From Thalassovita litoralis (lineage in GTDB: Bacteria; Pseudomonadota; Alphaproteobacteria; Rhodobacterales; Rhodobacteraceae): a stretch of DNA of 64,000 nt. The position numbers and the translations under genes were made by a program. The notes under the pieces are model-generated. The model was given only the letters and a program-made list of their open reading frames with translations. It was not told the DNA's origin and made no database searches. The stretch lies in contig NZ_FXTO01000009.1 of assembly GCF_900182725.1 (NCBI RefSeq), positions 54,763-118,762 of the forward strand. The letters run 5' to 3'. Positions 1-9,300 of the stretch are shown here, piece after piece. Positions within the stretch are counted from its first letter, which is position 1. The number at the start of each line of letters is the position of its first letter.

Positions 1-268
1 GATCATAGGTTGCCATGTTCCAGACGAACCAGCCGGTTTCCTCGGCGTTGACGACGGAATCCTTGCGGCGCGCACCCGTGCGATGGTTGGCCGCGAACAT
101 GACCATGGGAGGGTTGAAATTCAGGTTTTGCCATTGGCTGAAAGGCGCAAGGTTATCGACCCCGTTTCTGCTTGTTGTCGATATCCAGCCGATTGGGCGC
201 GGTATAGTGCAGGCCTTAAACGGGCTGAATGGCAGGGGGCACGGCTCCTGACCTGGTGCATAATGCAT
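1..268 (-). CDS. Flavin reductase-like domain protein, 5' part only (runs off the window)
   Basis: The gene is cut by the left window edge; 89 codons are visible from an ATG at 268. The translation begins MHYAPGQEP and contains SPFKACTIPRPIGWIST, LAPFSQWQNLNF and NAEETGWFVWNMATYD. These match the N-terminal half of the flavin-reductase-like (DIM6/NTAB, flavoredoxin) family, where PRPIGWIST and APFS lie near the FMN. AGGGAGAT, about 10 bases before the ATG, is a plausible ribosome binding site. An ATG 11 bases further upstream reads into an early stop and was rejected. The family binds FMN and reduces flavin or acts as an FMN store; the substrate cannot be told from half a protein. Confidence 0.85.
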   Translation of the reverse strand, partial: MHYAPGQEPCPLPFSPFKACTIPRPIGWISTTSRNGVDNLAPFSQWQNLNFNPPMVMFAANHRTGARRKDSVVNAEETGWFVWNMATYD

Positions 269-403
269 GAAATTTCATCTCCCTTTGGTGCTGATCGGCG
301 TGAGTTGCGTAGAGCCAGGTATAATGGCGCGTCACGTAAGATTGTTCGCCTCTGTGCTTGGGCGATGGTCCGGTCGCGTGCCTCTCCTCCTGCTGGCTAC
401 TGG

Positions 404-446
404 ACTATAATGCAGATTAGTTATCTTGCAAATAATTATCTAGCAA
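404..446 (-). promoter_or_regulatory. Candidate promoter and operator for the flavin reductase-like gene
   Basis: On the minus strand TTGCAA (431-426) and TATAGT (409-404) are 16 bases apart, like a -35/-10 pair, giving a leader of about 130 bases. The -35 overlaps two direct repeats, TTATCTTGCAA (421-431) and TTATCTAGCAA (436-446), 10 of 11 identical and 15 bp apart. The island is AT-rich in GC-rich surroundings. A MarR- or HxlR-type repressor is an inference from the gene type and operator style; no regulator gene is visible. Confidence 0.4.
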
Positions 447-626
447 TCAAAATGGTGGGGTGATTTGAAGGGGCACACACGATCCCAGCGATCCTGCTGC
501 ATCTGGGCGCGTATTTTCCGCAATCATGCGAAAGCTATCGCGGGAATATACCACAGCCCCCACAACATCGGGTTTTGTTGCGGGGCATCTGGGGAACTGT
601 GTGGTCTTCCAGCCCGGTGCATGGGC

Positions 627-658
627 GAAACGACACAGACCTTGGGCCGTGTCGTTTC
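627..658 (-). terminator. Hairpin downstream of the ThDP enzyme gene
   Basis: GAAACGACAC (627-636) and GTGTCGTTTC (649-658) form a perfect 10-bp stem with a 12-base loop, 31 bases past the stop codon of the minus-strand gene ending at 689. There is no clear T-tract, so it may be a weak terminator or an mRNA 3' stabiliser. The rest of 269-688 holds only the candidate promoter above; the reading frames across it have no recognisable domain. Confidence 0.5.
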
Positions 659-688
659 TGGCTGGCAGGGGTGGCAGTCGTTCGCGGG

Positions 689-2302
689 TCAGACCCGCAT
701 ACGCGGCACGTTGTTCGGGTCCAGACGCAATTCGATCAAAAGAGGTTTATTGCGGGTTTCGATGGCCTGGATCGCGGCTTCAAGGCTTTGGGCGGAATCG
801 ACCAAAACACCCTGACCGCCCAGTGCTGTTCCGATTTGGGCAAAGGATGGCCAGTCGAACATTGTCAGTCCCGGATCCATTTTTCGATCGAGGAATTGAA
901 TGTGTTCAGCCCCATAGGCCGAGTCATTAGCCACGATCACGATCAGATCCTGATTGGTTCGCACGGCCGTGTTGAATTCATTGATGCCGCCCATCATGAA
1001 CCCACCATCGCCGGTGAAAAGCACGACGGGCCGTTCCGGCACCGCAAAGCCCGCGCCGACGGCAACCTGTAGCCCCAACCCGATAGAGCCGAAATTGGTG
1101 GTTGTGATGAAGCTTTCCGCGTTGGGGCAGGAAACCCTGCACCAGACCTCGGTCATGAAACGCCCCCCGTCGGTGGTCAGAAAGCGGTTCTTGGGCAGGG
1201 CTTGTTCCAGTCGGTCCAGTGCGTATTCAAAATTCACGAATCCGGGGGCTGCTTTGTCGGGGTTGCCCTTGGGGTGGGCGGTCAGCACGGCCATATCCAG
1301 TTCTGCGGTAAAGCCACTGCCGGGGATTTCGGCTTCGTCCAGCCACCACATGATATTGTCAGCGGTCAAACCCGCATCGGCCACAAGCGCGGCATCCGGG
1401 TGGTAGTTTTTGGCAACCTCGGTGACGGTATCATTGATTTGCACCACGCGCTTGCCCTTCATCAACGCGCCTTTGTCCGTGGTGAAATGGTGCAGCGATG
1501 TGCCGAACGCCACGACGCAATCGGCCTTGGCAATGGCCTCATATGCGGCGGGTGTCGACAGTGTGCCGAAGATGTCGATGTTATAAGGGTGGCCGTTGAA
1601 CATCCCCTTGGCTTTGAGCGTGGTGGCCAGCGGAGCCTCCAGACGGTCAGCCAGTTTCTTGATTTGCTCCACAGAGTCTTTGGCGCCGATCCCCGCCAGA
1701 ATGATCGGGCGTTTGGCGCTGGCAATCATGCCCACGGCTGTGTCCAGATCGTCCCCTTCGGGCACAAAGGCGGGTGCGTTGAACGCGGGAAAGACGTGGC
1801 GGGTGTGTTCGACTTCTTGCCACATGTAATCGGCGGGCATGTTCAGCACGATGGGCCGTTTTTCCACCTGCGCCCGGTAAATGGCATGTGCCACATCGTA
1901 GGACGCAGTTTCAGCCGAGCGCATCTGCTCGAACCCGGCGCCTGTGACCTTGACCGTTTCGCGCTGGTCAATGTTTTGCAGGTTGTGCGGGTTGGATACG
2001 GCGGTATCGCCTGCCAGCAGCACCATAGGAACGTGGCCGCGCGCGCCTTCGGTTAGGGCGGTCACACAGTTGGTCAGCGCGGGGCCGTGGGTGACTGTGG
2101 CGATGCCGACCTTACCCGCAACCCGACCGTAGGCCAGCGCCATCAGAACCGCGCTCCCCTCGAAGGCCACTGGGACAAAGGTTGCATTCCCGGCACGCAC
2201 GAAATGGTCGACCATGAAAAGATTGGCGTCCCCCATCAGCCCGAACATTGTGTCACAGCCATGATCGGAAAGGGATTGGGCAATGGATTGATATACGTAC
2301 AT
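689..2302 (-). CDS. Thiamine-diphosphate-dependent enzyme, acetolactate synthase large-subunit-like
   Basis: A 537-residue protein with the three-domain fold of the ThDP decarboxylase/acetolactate synthase superfamily. The N-terminal PYR domain has FEGSAVLMALAYGR, with the Glu that activates the thiamine ring. A central domain follows (about residues 190-330). The C-terminal PP domain has GDGGFMMGGINEFNTA and then VANDSAYG, the GDG...N magnesium-diphosphate motif. It is somewhat shorter than catalytic IlvB (about 560-590) and no small subunit (ilvH) is nearby, so it is probably a catabolic or uncharacterised relative. Possible reactions include 2-oxoacid decarboxylation or carboligation. The gene stands alone, behind repeat-rich DNA at 2361-2442. 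Confidence 0.85.
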   Translation of the reverse strand: MYVYQSIAQSLSDHGCDTMFGLMGDANLFMVDHFVRAGNATFVPVAFEGSAVLMALAYGRVAGKVGIATVTHGPALTNCVTALTEGARGHVPMVLLAGDTAVSNPHNLQNIDQRETVKVTGAGFEQMRSAETASYDVAHAIYRAQVEKRPIVLNMPADYMWQEVEHTRHVFPAFNAPAFVPEGDDLDTAVGMIASAKRPIILAGIGAKDSVEQIKKLADRLEAPLATTLKAKGMFNGHPYNIDIFGTLSTPAAYEAIAKADCVVAFGTSLHHFTTDKGALMKGKRVVQINDTVTEVAKNYHPDAALVADAGLTADNIMWWLDEAEIPGSGFTAELDMAVLTAHPKGNPDKAAPGFVNFEYALDRLEQALPKNRFLTTDGGRFMTEVWCRVSCPNAESFITTTNFGSIGLGLQVAVGAGFAVPERPVVLFTGDGGFMMGGINEFNTAVRTNQDLIVIVANDSAYGAEHIQFLDRKMDPGLTMFDWPSFAQIGTALGGQGVLVDSAQSLEAAIQAIETRNKPLLIELRLDPNNVPRMRV

Positions 2303-2360
2303 GTTGCGGCTCGTTGGTTGTGTCTGTTGCGCTTTTTTCCGTCATACCGAACCGGGGATG

Positions 2361-2442
2361 CGCAAAGTACGCAAAGTATCAGTCCGCAGTAAGAGTTTTG
2401 GCGGGGAATTTGCGTATTTTGCCGATATTATGCGTGTTTTGC
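2361..2442. promoter_or_regulatory. Cluster of GCAAA/TGCG repeats upstream of the ThDP enzyme gene
   Basis: Two exact tandem 9-mers CGCAAAGTA occupy 2361-2369 and 2370-2378. Two near-identical 12-mers, TGCGTATTTTGC (2411-2422) and TGCGTGTTTTGC (2431-2442), follow exactly 20 bp apart. Read on the other strand these are GCAAAA(T/C)ACGCA, so all four carry a GCAAA core. They fill the region between the divergent ThDP gene and nosC, so they look like multiple binding sites for one regulator. The regulator is unknown. Confidence 0.4.
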
Positions 2443-2522
2443 GCATGATATTGCCTGTTGGCGTGTTTTTGTGTCTTTGGATGGGCAAATTTTTGGTTTG
2501 CTTGGGTGTCTTTGGCAGACCG

Positions 2523-2564
2523 TTGACTTTCGTCAAGGAGGTGCCGCGCCCTGACTCGTATTGC
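2523..2564 (+). promoter_or_regulatory. FNR/NnrR-type box and class II promoter of the nos cluster
   Basis: TTGACTTTCGTCAA (2523-2536) is a perfect dyad fitting the FNR/FnrL/NnrR consensus TTGAY-N4-RTCAA. TATTGC at 2559-2564 lies where the -10 would be if the box were centred at -41.5, the standard class II position. That puts transcription start near 2571, one base before the nosC ATG. Expression should therefore respond to low oxygen or nitric oxide through a Crp/Fnr-family activator; which one binds cannot be told from the site. Confidence 0.85.
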
Positions 2565-2571
2565 TGCGGGC

Positions 2572-2958
2572 ATGACACGTCTAGCGTTCCAACTGTCAGC
2601 CCTTGTTCTTGTCGTGAGTCTGGTACTCACGGCAGGTACAAGCGGTTTTTTACGCACCACCCACGCCATTGCGTCGGTGGGGTTGGAAACGATTGTCATC
2701 TGCGGCAGCGAGGGTGCCGAAACCGTGATGCTGGACCGGAATGGTACGCCGGTATCGCCATCCAGCGAACAATGCCTGCATTGCGCCGACTGTAACCTGC
2801 CCACCATTGCCGCATTCGTGCCGGTTTCCGGTTTCTCTGTCCGCGGCTTCAGCCTCGTGTCCTATCACGTTCCGCAGGATCGCCCGGTCCGGCTGACGGC
2901 TCGCGTGGAAAATCCGTCACGCGGCCCCCCATCCCTTAACGAAATATTGTGGACATGA
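2572..2958 (+). CDS. nosC: NosC-like small protein with a CXXCXXC motif
   Basis: 128 residues: a hydrophobic N-terminal segment (about residues 5-25), then SSEQCLHCADCNLP, a CXXCXXC motif suited to a metal or a redox role, then a soluble tail. It is the first gene behind the FNR box. Its TGA (2956-2958) overlaps the nosR ATG (2955), so the two are probably translationally coupled. Position and motif match nosC of the Paracoccus nosCRZDFYLX cluster, which has been linked to copper-responsive control of nosZ. The sequence also resembles DUF2946-type copper-associated proteins. There is no good Shine-Dalgarno, and the predicted transcript starts almost at the ATG. Confidence 0.75.
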   Translation: MTRLAFQLSALVLVVSLVLTAGTSGFLRTTHAIASVGLETIVICGSEGAETVMLDRNGTPVSPSSEQCLHCADCNLPTIAAFVPVSGFSVRGFSLVSYHVPQDRPVRLTARVENPSRGPPSLNEILWT

Positions 2959-5186
2959 TGACCTTGTTTTCCCCATCTGCACGTCGCCTGACCCGCTTAT
3001 TTGCCTCTCTTGTGCTGGTGTTTGGTCTGCTGATCACCGCCGCGTCGGCTCAGGCTCAATCCTCTGGGTCTGTCCTGTCCCGGTTCCTGCCAAAGGTTGA
3101 TCCGGCGGAACTGGTTGAAGGGGCAGACGCTTTCGGCGCTATCCGGCAAGACGTACCCACGGCCCCCATTCTGAAAGGGGGGCAGGAAATCGGGACGGTG
3201 TTTATCACCTCTGATTTCGTAGGCACCACCGGCTATTCCGGTAAACCCATTCACACCATGGTGGCCCTTGATAAGGACGCCAATATCCTTGGTGTATCGC
3301 TTGTCAAACATTCCGAACCAATCGTTCTGATCGGTATCCCCGAAAGCAAAATTCGCGGGATGATGGAAGAATATCGCGGTCTGTCCCTTGTGGCCGAAGC
3401 ACAGGCCGGTGGGTCGGGGCACGATCTGGATATCATCAGCGGCGCGACCGTCACCATCATGGTGATCGACGACAGCATTATTCGTTCAGGTCTAAAAGTG
3501 GCCCGTGCGCTGGGGCTGGGCGGTCTGTCCCCCGAAGTGGATACCGGGCCAAAGTTTGAAATCGCCGATCCCTCTCCGGTTCCGGGATCGTGGATGCAAA
3601 TGGAAGGCGACGGCACCGTGCGGCGGTTGGCGTTGGACGTGGGGCAGGTCAATGCCGCGTTCGAGCAGGTGGACGATCCCCGCGCCGCCGAACGCGCCCT
3701 GACCGAAGCGCCGGAAACCACCTTCATTGACATGCAAACGGCGCTGGTATCGGTGCCGGGCATCGGACAGGCCGTTCTGGGCGAGGCGGAAAATACCAAC
3801 CTTCAGGCATGGCTGGAACCGGGCGACCATGCCATCGCGGTTCTGGGCCGTGGTTTGTATTCCTTCAAAGGGTCGGGCTATGTGCGCGGCGGGATCTTTG
3901 ACCGGATCGTGCTGATCCAGAATGACGTGTCGGTGCGCTTCCGCGACCGGATGCACCGCCGCATGGGGCCGGTTGCGCTGGACGATGCGCCCGAGTTCAC
4001 CGAACGCGATCTGTTCCGTATTCCCGCCGATACCGGGTTTGATCCGACCAAACCGTTCCGCCTGCAACTGCTGGTGCAACGCGACGTGGCTGCGATTGAA
4101 AAGGTGTTCACCACTTTTGACCTTGGCTATCAGCTACCCAAGCCGTTCCTGACGCCCGTTGCCGTGCAGCCCGTGGCCGCCGCAGAAACGCAAAGCGAAG
4201 CAGACGCCCAAAGTGCGCTGTGGCGGAAAATCTGGAACGACAATACCATTGAGATCACGGTTCTGGCCTCGATGCTGGCGATCCTGACGCTTGCGTTCTT
4301 CTTCCAGATGCAACTGACGCGGTCGGAACTGCGGGTTAAAATCTTCCGCTACAGCTTCTTGACGGTGACGCTGGTTTTCCTTGGCTGGTTTGCCAATGCG
4401 CAGCTTTCGGTGGTCAACCTGATGGCCCTGTTCGGGGCGCTGACCACTGATTTTAGCTGGCAGGCGTTCCTGCTGGACCCGCTGACCTTTATCCTGTGGT
4501 TCTCGGTTGCGGCGGCGCTGCTGTTCTGGGGGCGGGGGGCGTATTGCGGCTGGCTGTGTCCGTTTGGCGCGCTGCAAGAGCTGACCAACCACATCGCGCG
4601 TAAACTGGGCGTGCCGCAGGTGAAACTGCCGTGGGGCCTGCATGAACGGCTGTGGGCGGTGAAATACATGATCTTCCTGGGGCTGTTCGGGGTGTCGCTG
4701 TATTCCATCGAACAGGCCGAGCATCTGGCCGAAGTTGAACCGTTCAAGACCGCGATTGTGCTGAACTTTATCCGCGCGTGGCCTTTCGTGGCTTATGCCG
4801 GGGCGCTGGTGATTGCGGGGCTGTTCGTGGAACGGTTTTATTGCCGCTACCTGTGTCCGCTGGGCGCGGCACTGGCGATCCCGGCGCGGTTGCGCATGTT
4901 TGACTGGCTGAAGCGCTACAAGGAATGCGGCAGCCCGTGCCAGACCTGCGCCAATGAATGCATGGTCGGGGCCATCCACCCCACCGGCGAAATCAATCCC
5001 AATGAATGTCTGAACTGTATGCACTGCCAGGTGCTGTACCAGTCCGACGCGAAATGCCCTGTCGTGATCCGCAAGCTGAAGCGGCGCGAGAAGGTATCCC
5101 AACCCGACCTGTCCCCGGCACATGCACGGGCGGTCGCCAATCATCCCAATATCAAGGGTAAGACAGAGGAGACTAAAAATGTCTGA
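2955..5186 (+). CDS. nosR: NosR, membrane flavo/iron-sulfur protein of N2O reduction
   Basis: 743 residues from ATG 2955; a GTG at 2949 is in frame but the ATG overlaps the nosC stop. Order: signal segment ending SAQA; periplasmic FMN-binding domain with DIISGATVT, where Thr165 is the expected covalent FMN site; several membrane helices from about residue 430; two CxxxCP sites in CGWLCPFGA and CRYLCPLGA; then a polyferredoxin tail with [12 protein letters not shown] and CLNCMHC. NosR passes electrons from the quinol side to NosZ and is needed for nos expression. NosX, encoded downstream, is the likely enzyme that attaches its FMN. All family landmarks are intact. Confidence 0.97.
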   Translation: MMTLFSPSARRLTRLFASLVLVFGLLITAASAQAQSSGSVLSRFLPKVDPAELVEGADAFGAIRQDVPTAPILKGGQEIGTVFITSDFVGTTGYSGKPIHTMVALDKDANILGVSLVKHSEPIVLIGIPESKIRGMMEEYRGLSLVAEAQAGGSGHDLDIISGATVTIMVIDDSIIRSGLKVARALGLGGLSPEVDTGPKFEIADPSPVPGSWMQMEGDGTVRRLALDVGQVNAAFEQVDDPRAAERALTEAPETTFIDMQTALVSVPGIGQAVLGEAENTNLQAWLEPGDHAIAVLGRGLYSFKGSGYVRGGIFDRIVLIQNDVSVRFRDRMHRRMGPVALDDAPEFTERDLFRIPADTGFDPTKPFRLQLLVQRDVAAIEKVFTTFDLGYQLPKPFLTPVAVQPVAAAETQSEADAQSALWRKIWNDNTIEITVLASMLAILTLAFFFQMQLTRSELRVKIFRYSFLTVTLVFLGWFANAQLSVVNLMALFGALTTDFSWQAFLLDPLTFILWFSVAAALLFWGRGAYCGWLCPFGALQELTNHIARKLGVPQVKLPWGLHERLWAVKYMIFLGLFGVSLYSIEQAEHLAEVEPFKTAIVLNFIRAWPFVAYAGALVIAGLFVERFYCRYLCPLGAALAIPARLRMFDWLKRYKECGSPCQTCANECMVGAIHPTGEINPNECLNCMHCQVLYQSDAKCPVVIRKLKRREKVSQPDLSPAHARAVANHPNIKGKTEETKNV

Positions 5187-7113
5187 CCAACTGAAGAAAG
5201 GCCTGAGCCGTCGCGGCTTTATGGGGGCCACCGCCACCGGCGCCGCGCTGATGGGGTCCGCTGGGGGCCGTCTGGGCCTGATGGGGGGTACCGCGGCCCT
5301 TGCTGCTGCCAGCGCCACCGCGGCCAGCGCAGCCACCGGCCACGCCACCCCCGCACCGGGCGAACTGGACGAATATTATGGCTTCTGGTCGTCGGGCCAA
5401 AGCGGCGAGATGCGCATCCTTGGCATCCCGTCCATGCGCGAACTGATGCGCGTGCCGGTGTTCAACCGCTGCTCGGCGACGGGCTGGGGGTCGACCAACG
5501 AAAGCCTGAAAATCCTGAAACAGGATATGATGCCCCAGACCAAGGAATATCTGGCCGCGCAGGGCAAAGAAGTCCACGACAACGGCGACCTGCACCACGT
5601 CCACATGTCCTTTACCGAGGGCAAATATGACGGCCGCTTCCTGTTCATGAACGACAAGGCCAACACCCGCGTTGCCCGCGTGCGCTGTGACGTGATGAAA
5701 GCCGATAAAATCATCGACATCCCCAACGCCAAGGCCATCCACGGTCTGCGCCCGCAGAAATGGCCGCGCACCAACTATGTCTTTGCCAATGGCGAAGACG
5801 AAGTGCCGATGGTCAATGACGGCAAAATCCTTGACGATCCGTCGCAATACGTCAACTTCTACACCGCCATCAACGCTGACGAGATGACGATTGCATGGCA
5901 GGTGATGGTCTCGGGCAACCTTGATAACACCGACTGCGACTATGACGGCAAATATGCCTTCTCGACCTCGTACAACTCGGAAATGGGTATGAACCTGGCC
6001 GAGATGATGGAAGCCGAGATGGACCACGTCGTCGTGTTCAACATCAAGGAAATCGAAGCCGGTATCGCTGCGGGTGACTTTATCGAACTGAACGGCGTGA
6101 AGGTTCTGGATGGCCGCAAAGGCAAGAACAAGAAATACACCCGTTACATCCCGATCCCGAACTCGCCCCACGGCGTAAACATGGCCCCCGACAAGATCCA
6201 CCTGTGCATCAACGGGAAACTGTCGCCCACCGTTTCGGTGATCGACGTGCGCAAGCTGGACGCCCTGTTTGAAAGCGACGTGGACCCGCGTTCGGCGGTT
6301 GTGGCAGAACCGGAACTGGGGCTTGGGCCGCTTCACACCTGTTTCGACGGCAAGGGCAACGCCCTGACCACGCTGTTCCTGGACAGCCAGGTGGTGATGT
6401 GGAACATCGAAGACGCCGTGCGCGCCTATAACGGTGAAAAGGTCGATCCGATCCGCACCAAAAAAGACGTGCATTACCAGCCGGGCCACAACTCGACCTC
6501 GATGGGGGAAACGCTGGACGCGGATGGCAAGTTCTACATCTCGATGAACAAGTTCTCGAAGGACCGCTTCCTGAATGTGGGTCCGCTGAAGCCTGAAAAC
6601 GAACAGTTGTTCGCCATTGATGGCACCGAACTGACGCTGATGCACGACGGCCCCACCTTTGCGGAACCGCATGACAGCATCATCGTTCACCGTTCGGTTG
6701 TGAACCCGAAATCGGTTTGGGACCGGCATGATCCGATGTGGGCCGATGCCCGCGCACAGGCCGAAGCCGATGGCGTGGATCTGGACGATTATCAGGACAC
6801 GGTGATCCGCGACGGCAACAAGGTCCGGGTCTACATGTCCTCTCAGGCGCCCGAATTCAGCCTTGAAAGCTTCACCGTTCAGGAAGGTAACGAGGTCACG
6901 GTCTATGTGACCAACCTTGATGACATCGACGACCTGACCCACGGCTTTACGCTGAACAACCACGGCGTTGCGATGGAAGTTGCCCCGCAGGCGACCGCCT
7001 CGGTCACGTTCACCGCAGCGAAGCCCGGCGTTTACTGGTACTATTGCCAGTGGTTCTGCCACGCGCTGCACATGGAAATGCGTGGCCGTATGTTCGTGGA
7101 GCCGAAAGCCTGA
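5179..7113 (+). CDS. nosZ: Nitrous oxide reductase, clade I, Tat-exported
   Basis: 644 residues from ATG 5179, preceded by GAGGAG; the gene overlaps the end of nosR by 8 bases. The N-terminus carries a twin-arginine signal (SRRGFMGA) and a hydrophobic stretch, typical of clade I NosZ. The seven-bladed propeller that binds the CuZ cluster includes LHHVHMS. The C-terminal cupredoxin domain ends with [12 protein letters not shown], giving CuA ligands Cys623, Cys627, His631 and Met634. It reduces N2O to N2 in the periplasm, the last step of denitrification. Every key residue I could check is present, so the enzyme should be active. Confidence 0.98.
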   Translation: MSDQLKKGLSRRGFMGATATGAALMGSAGGRLGLMGGTAALAAASATAASAATGHATPAPGELDEYYGFWSSGQSGEMRILGIPSMRELMRVPVFNRCSATGWGSTNESLKILKQDMMPQTKEYLAAQGKEVHDNGDLHHVHMSFTEGKYDGRFLFMNDKANTRVARVRCDVMKADKIIDIPNAKAIHGLRPQKWPRTNYVFANGEDEVPMVNDGKILDDPSQYVNFYTAINADEMTIAWQVMVSGNLDNTDCDYDGKYAFSTSYNSEMGMNLAEMMEAEMDHVVVFNIKEIEAGIAAGDFIELNGVKVLDGRKGKNKKYTRYIPIPNSPHGVNMAPDKIHLCINGKLSPTVSVIDVRKLDALFESDVDPRSAVVAEPELGLGPLHTCFDGKGNALTTLFLDSQVVMWNIEDAVRAYNGEKVDPIRTKKDVHYQPGHNSTSMGETLDADGKFYISMNKFSKDRFLNVGPLKPENEQLFAIDGTELTLMHDGPTFAEPHDSIIVHRSVVNPKSVWDRHDPMWADARAQAEADGVDLDDYQDTVIRDGNKVRVYMSSQAPEFSLESFTVQEGNEVTVYVTNLDDIDDLTHGFTLNNHGVAMEVAPQATASVTFTAAKPGVYWYYCQWFCHALHMEMRGRMFVEPKA

Positions 7114-8441
7114 TGAAACGCTTTGTCCCTGTCTTGTTGGCCCTGTGCCTGTCGGCGTTGCCCGCATGGGCCGACCAGTTCCGCGTTCCTGCCGAACCCG
7201 GTGCGCTGGCCGATGCGCTGGCGCGGGCCACGGACGGGGACGAGCTGATCCTTGCAGCGGGGCGGCATGCCGGCCCGTTGCACATCCGCCACCGCCTGTC
7301 GTTGATCGGTGAAGACGGCGCTGTGGTGGACGGGGGCGGCACCGGGTCCGTGATCACGGTAGATGCTGCCGGTGTCACGATCCGCCGTCTGACCGTCACC
7401 AATTCCGGCCGGTCACATGATGAAATTGATGCTGGTGTAAAACTGACGAAAAAGGCCCGCGATGCCCGTGTTCTGGATAACGACATTCTGGGCAATCTGG
7501 TGGGGGTCGATGTCCACGGCGCCCGCGATGCGTTGGTCAAGGGCAACCGGATCGAAGGGCTACGCCTGCGCCGAATGAATGACCGGGGCAACGGCGTATA
7601 TGTCTGGAACGCGCCGGGGGCCGTGGTGGAAGAAAACGAAATCCGCTATGGCCGCGACGGGATTTTTTCCAACACCTCGCGCCACAATACCTATCGCGGA
7701 AACCTGTTCCGCGACCTGCGCTTTGCGGTGCATTACATGTACACCAATGACAGCACCGTGCAGGGAAATGTTTCGATCGGGAATCACCTTGGCTTTGCGA
7801 TGATGTATTCTGACCGGATCGTGGCGCGGGATAATATCTCGATCAATGACCGCGATCATGGGGTGATGCTGAACTATACCAACCAGTCCGATATTTTCGC
7901 CAATTTCGTGACGGGGGGGACGGAAAAATGCGCCTTTGTCTATAACTCGCACCGTAACCTGTTGGCGGACAATACGTTCCACGGTTGCGGGATCGGGGTG
8001 CATTTCACTGCCGGGTCTGAACGCAACACGATCACCGGGAATGCCTTTATCGGCAATCAGACGCAGGTCAAATATGTTGGCACCCGTGATGTCGAATGGA
8101 GCTTTGAAGGACGGGGGAATTACTGGTCCGATCATCCGGGGTTCGATCTGGATGGCGATGCCCGTGCCGACAGCCCGTACCGGCCCAATGACCTGATGGA
8201 CCATATCCTGTGGTCGCAACCGGCGGCCAAGCTGCTGCTGGGTGCGCCTGCCGTGCAACTGGTCCGCTGGAGCCAGGCACAATTCCCCGCCGCCCGCACC
8301 GGGGGCGTGGTGGACAGTCACCCGCTGACGGGTGCGCCGGTGCCGGACATTCCGCAACCGTTTCAAATGTTAGCCCAAGCTGATCCGCTGTGGGCAAAAG
8401 GAGAGCATGATGACGATTCTGACCCTCTCGCATCTGACTAA
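7113..8441 (+). CDS. nosD: NosD, periplasmic copper-site maturation factor
   Basis: 442 residues. The start ATG (7113) shares its A with the nosZ stop (TGATG), which also rules out earlier in-frame starts inside nosZ. A Sec signal peptide ending ALPAWA is followed by a right-handed parallel beta-helix of repeated short strands (for example VYVWNAPGAVVEENEIRYG and HNTYRGNLF). NosD is the periplasmic partner of the NosFY transporter in assembling CuZ. Its 3' end overlaps nosF by 35 bases. Confidence 0.95.
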   Translation: MKRFVPVLLALCLSALPAWADQFRVPAEPGALADALARATDGDELILAAGRHAGPLHIRHRLSLIGEDGAVVDGGGTGSVITVDAAGVTIRRLTVTNSGRSHDEIDAGVKLTKKARDARVLDNDILGNLVGVDVHGARDALVKGNRIEGLRLRRMNDRGNGVYVWNAPGAVVEENEIRYGRDGIFSNTSRHNTYRGNLFRDLRFAVHYMYTNDSTVQGNVSIGNHLGFAMMYSDRIVARDNISINDRDHGVMLNYTNQSDIFANFVTGGTEKCAFVYNSHRNLLADNTFHGCGIGVHFTAGSERNTITGNAFIGNQTQVKYVGTRDVEWSFEGRGNYWSDHPGFDLDGDARADSPYRPNDLMDHILWSQPAAKLLLGAPAVQLVRWSQAQFPAARTGGVVDSHPLTGAPVPDIPQPFQMLAQADPLWAKGEHDDDSDPLASD

Positions 8442-9300
8442 ACGCTATGGCACGCGGACCGTGCTGGATGATGTATCGCTGACCATTTCCGCTGGTGAAC
8501 GGGTGGCCCTGCTGGGCCATAACGGGGCCGGGAAATCCACGATGATGAAGCTGATCCTTGGCCTGATCCATGCCGACGGGGGCGCGGTGGATATTGCAGG
8601 CCATGCGCCGGGATCGTCCGTGGCGCGGTCACTGACGGCCTATCTGCCGGAAAACGCGGCCTTTCACCCGGCGCTAACCGCGCGGGAACAAATCCGTCAC
8701 TACCTGCGCCTGCGGGGGCAACCTGCCAGCAAGGCTGACGCGCTGTTGGAAAAGGTCGGGCTGGCTGATGCCGCACGCCGCCGCATTGGCACTTATTCCA
8801 AGGGGATGCGGCAGCGGGTTGGATTGGCCCAAGCCCTGATCGGCGCGCCGCGCCTGATGATACTGGACGAACCGACCTCGGGGTTGGACCCGGTGTCGCG
8901 TCGTGAATTTTACGCGCTGTTGGATGAACTGGCCGCGCAGGGGACGGCGATTTTGCTATCGTCGCACGCGCTATCCGAGCTAGAGGCCCGTACCGATCGT
9001 ATCGTGATCCTGTCGGGTGGCAAGATGGTCGCCGAAGGGCCGTTGGCGCAATTGCGCGGCGAAGCGGACTTGCCCCTGACGGTCCATATCCTGCCTGCCG
9101 AGGGGCAGGGCGCCGTGCTGGCCGCCGCCTTCCCCGAGGCCGAACCGCAGGGCAATGCGCTGTTCCTGCATTGCGCCCCAAGTGACAAGCTGGCGCTGCT
9201 GGAACGGATCGCGGCCAACCGTCATCTGGTGGCGGATTTCGATCTGCAACCGGCATCGCTTGACGATCTGTATTCCCATATCAGCCGGAGGGCCGCGTGA
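8407..9300 (+). CDS. nosF: NosF, ABC ATPase for CuZ assembly
   Basis: 297 residues. Walker A is GHNGAGKST, the signature is YSKGMRQR, and Walker B with D-loop is LMILDEPTSGLDP; the switch histidine is in SSHALSELE. Start ATG 8407 follows GGAGAGC. A second ATG directly after could also serve. NosF powers the NosDFY complex that supplies sulfur and/or copper chemistry for the NosZ CuZ site. It overlaps nosD upstream and nosY downstream, so the genes are co-translated. Confidence 0.96.
   Translation: MMTILTLSHLTKRYGTRTVLDDVSLTISAGERVALLGHNGAGKSTMMKLILGLIHADGGAVDIAGHAPGSSVARSLTAYLPENAAFHPALTAREQIRHYLRLRGQPASKADALLEKVGLADAARRRIGTYSKGMRQRVGLAQALIGAPRLMILDEPTSGLDPVSRREFYALLDELAAQGTAILLSSHALSELEARTDRIVILSGGKMVAEGPLAQLRGEADLPLTVHILPAEGQGAVLAAAFPEAEPQGNALFLHCAPSDKLALLERIAANRHLVADFDLQPASLDDLYSHISRRAA

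Noticed and set aside
465..1072. Overlapping plus-strand frames near the left edge
   Set aside because: They cross the 3' end of the ThDP enzyme gene and its hairpin, and show no domain or ribosome site.
2949..2954. GTG start for nosR
   Set aside because: In frame, but the ATG at 2955 overlaps the nosC stop in the usual coupled form and gives the same signal segment.
4134..5348. 404-codon open frame opposite the end of nosR
   Set aside because: No recognisable domain, and it spans the nosR polyferredoxin region and the nosZ start, both clearly coding on the plus strand.
5173..7167. 664-codon open frame opposite nosZ
   Set aside because: Antisense frame produced by GC-rich codon bias; nosZ on the plus strand has every ligand motif.
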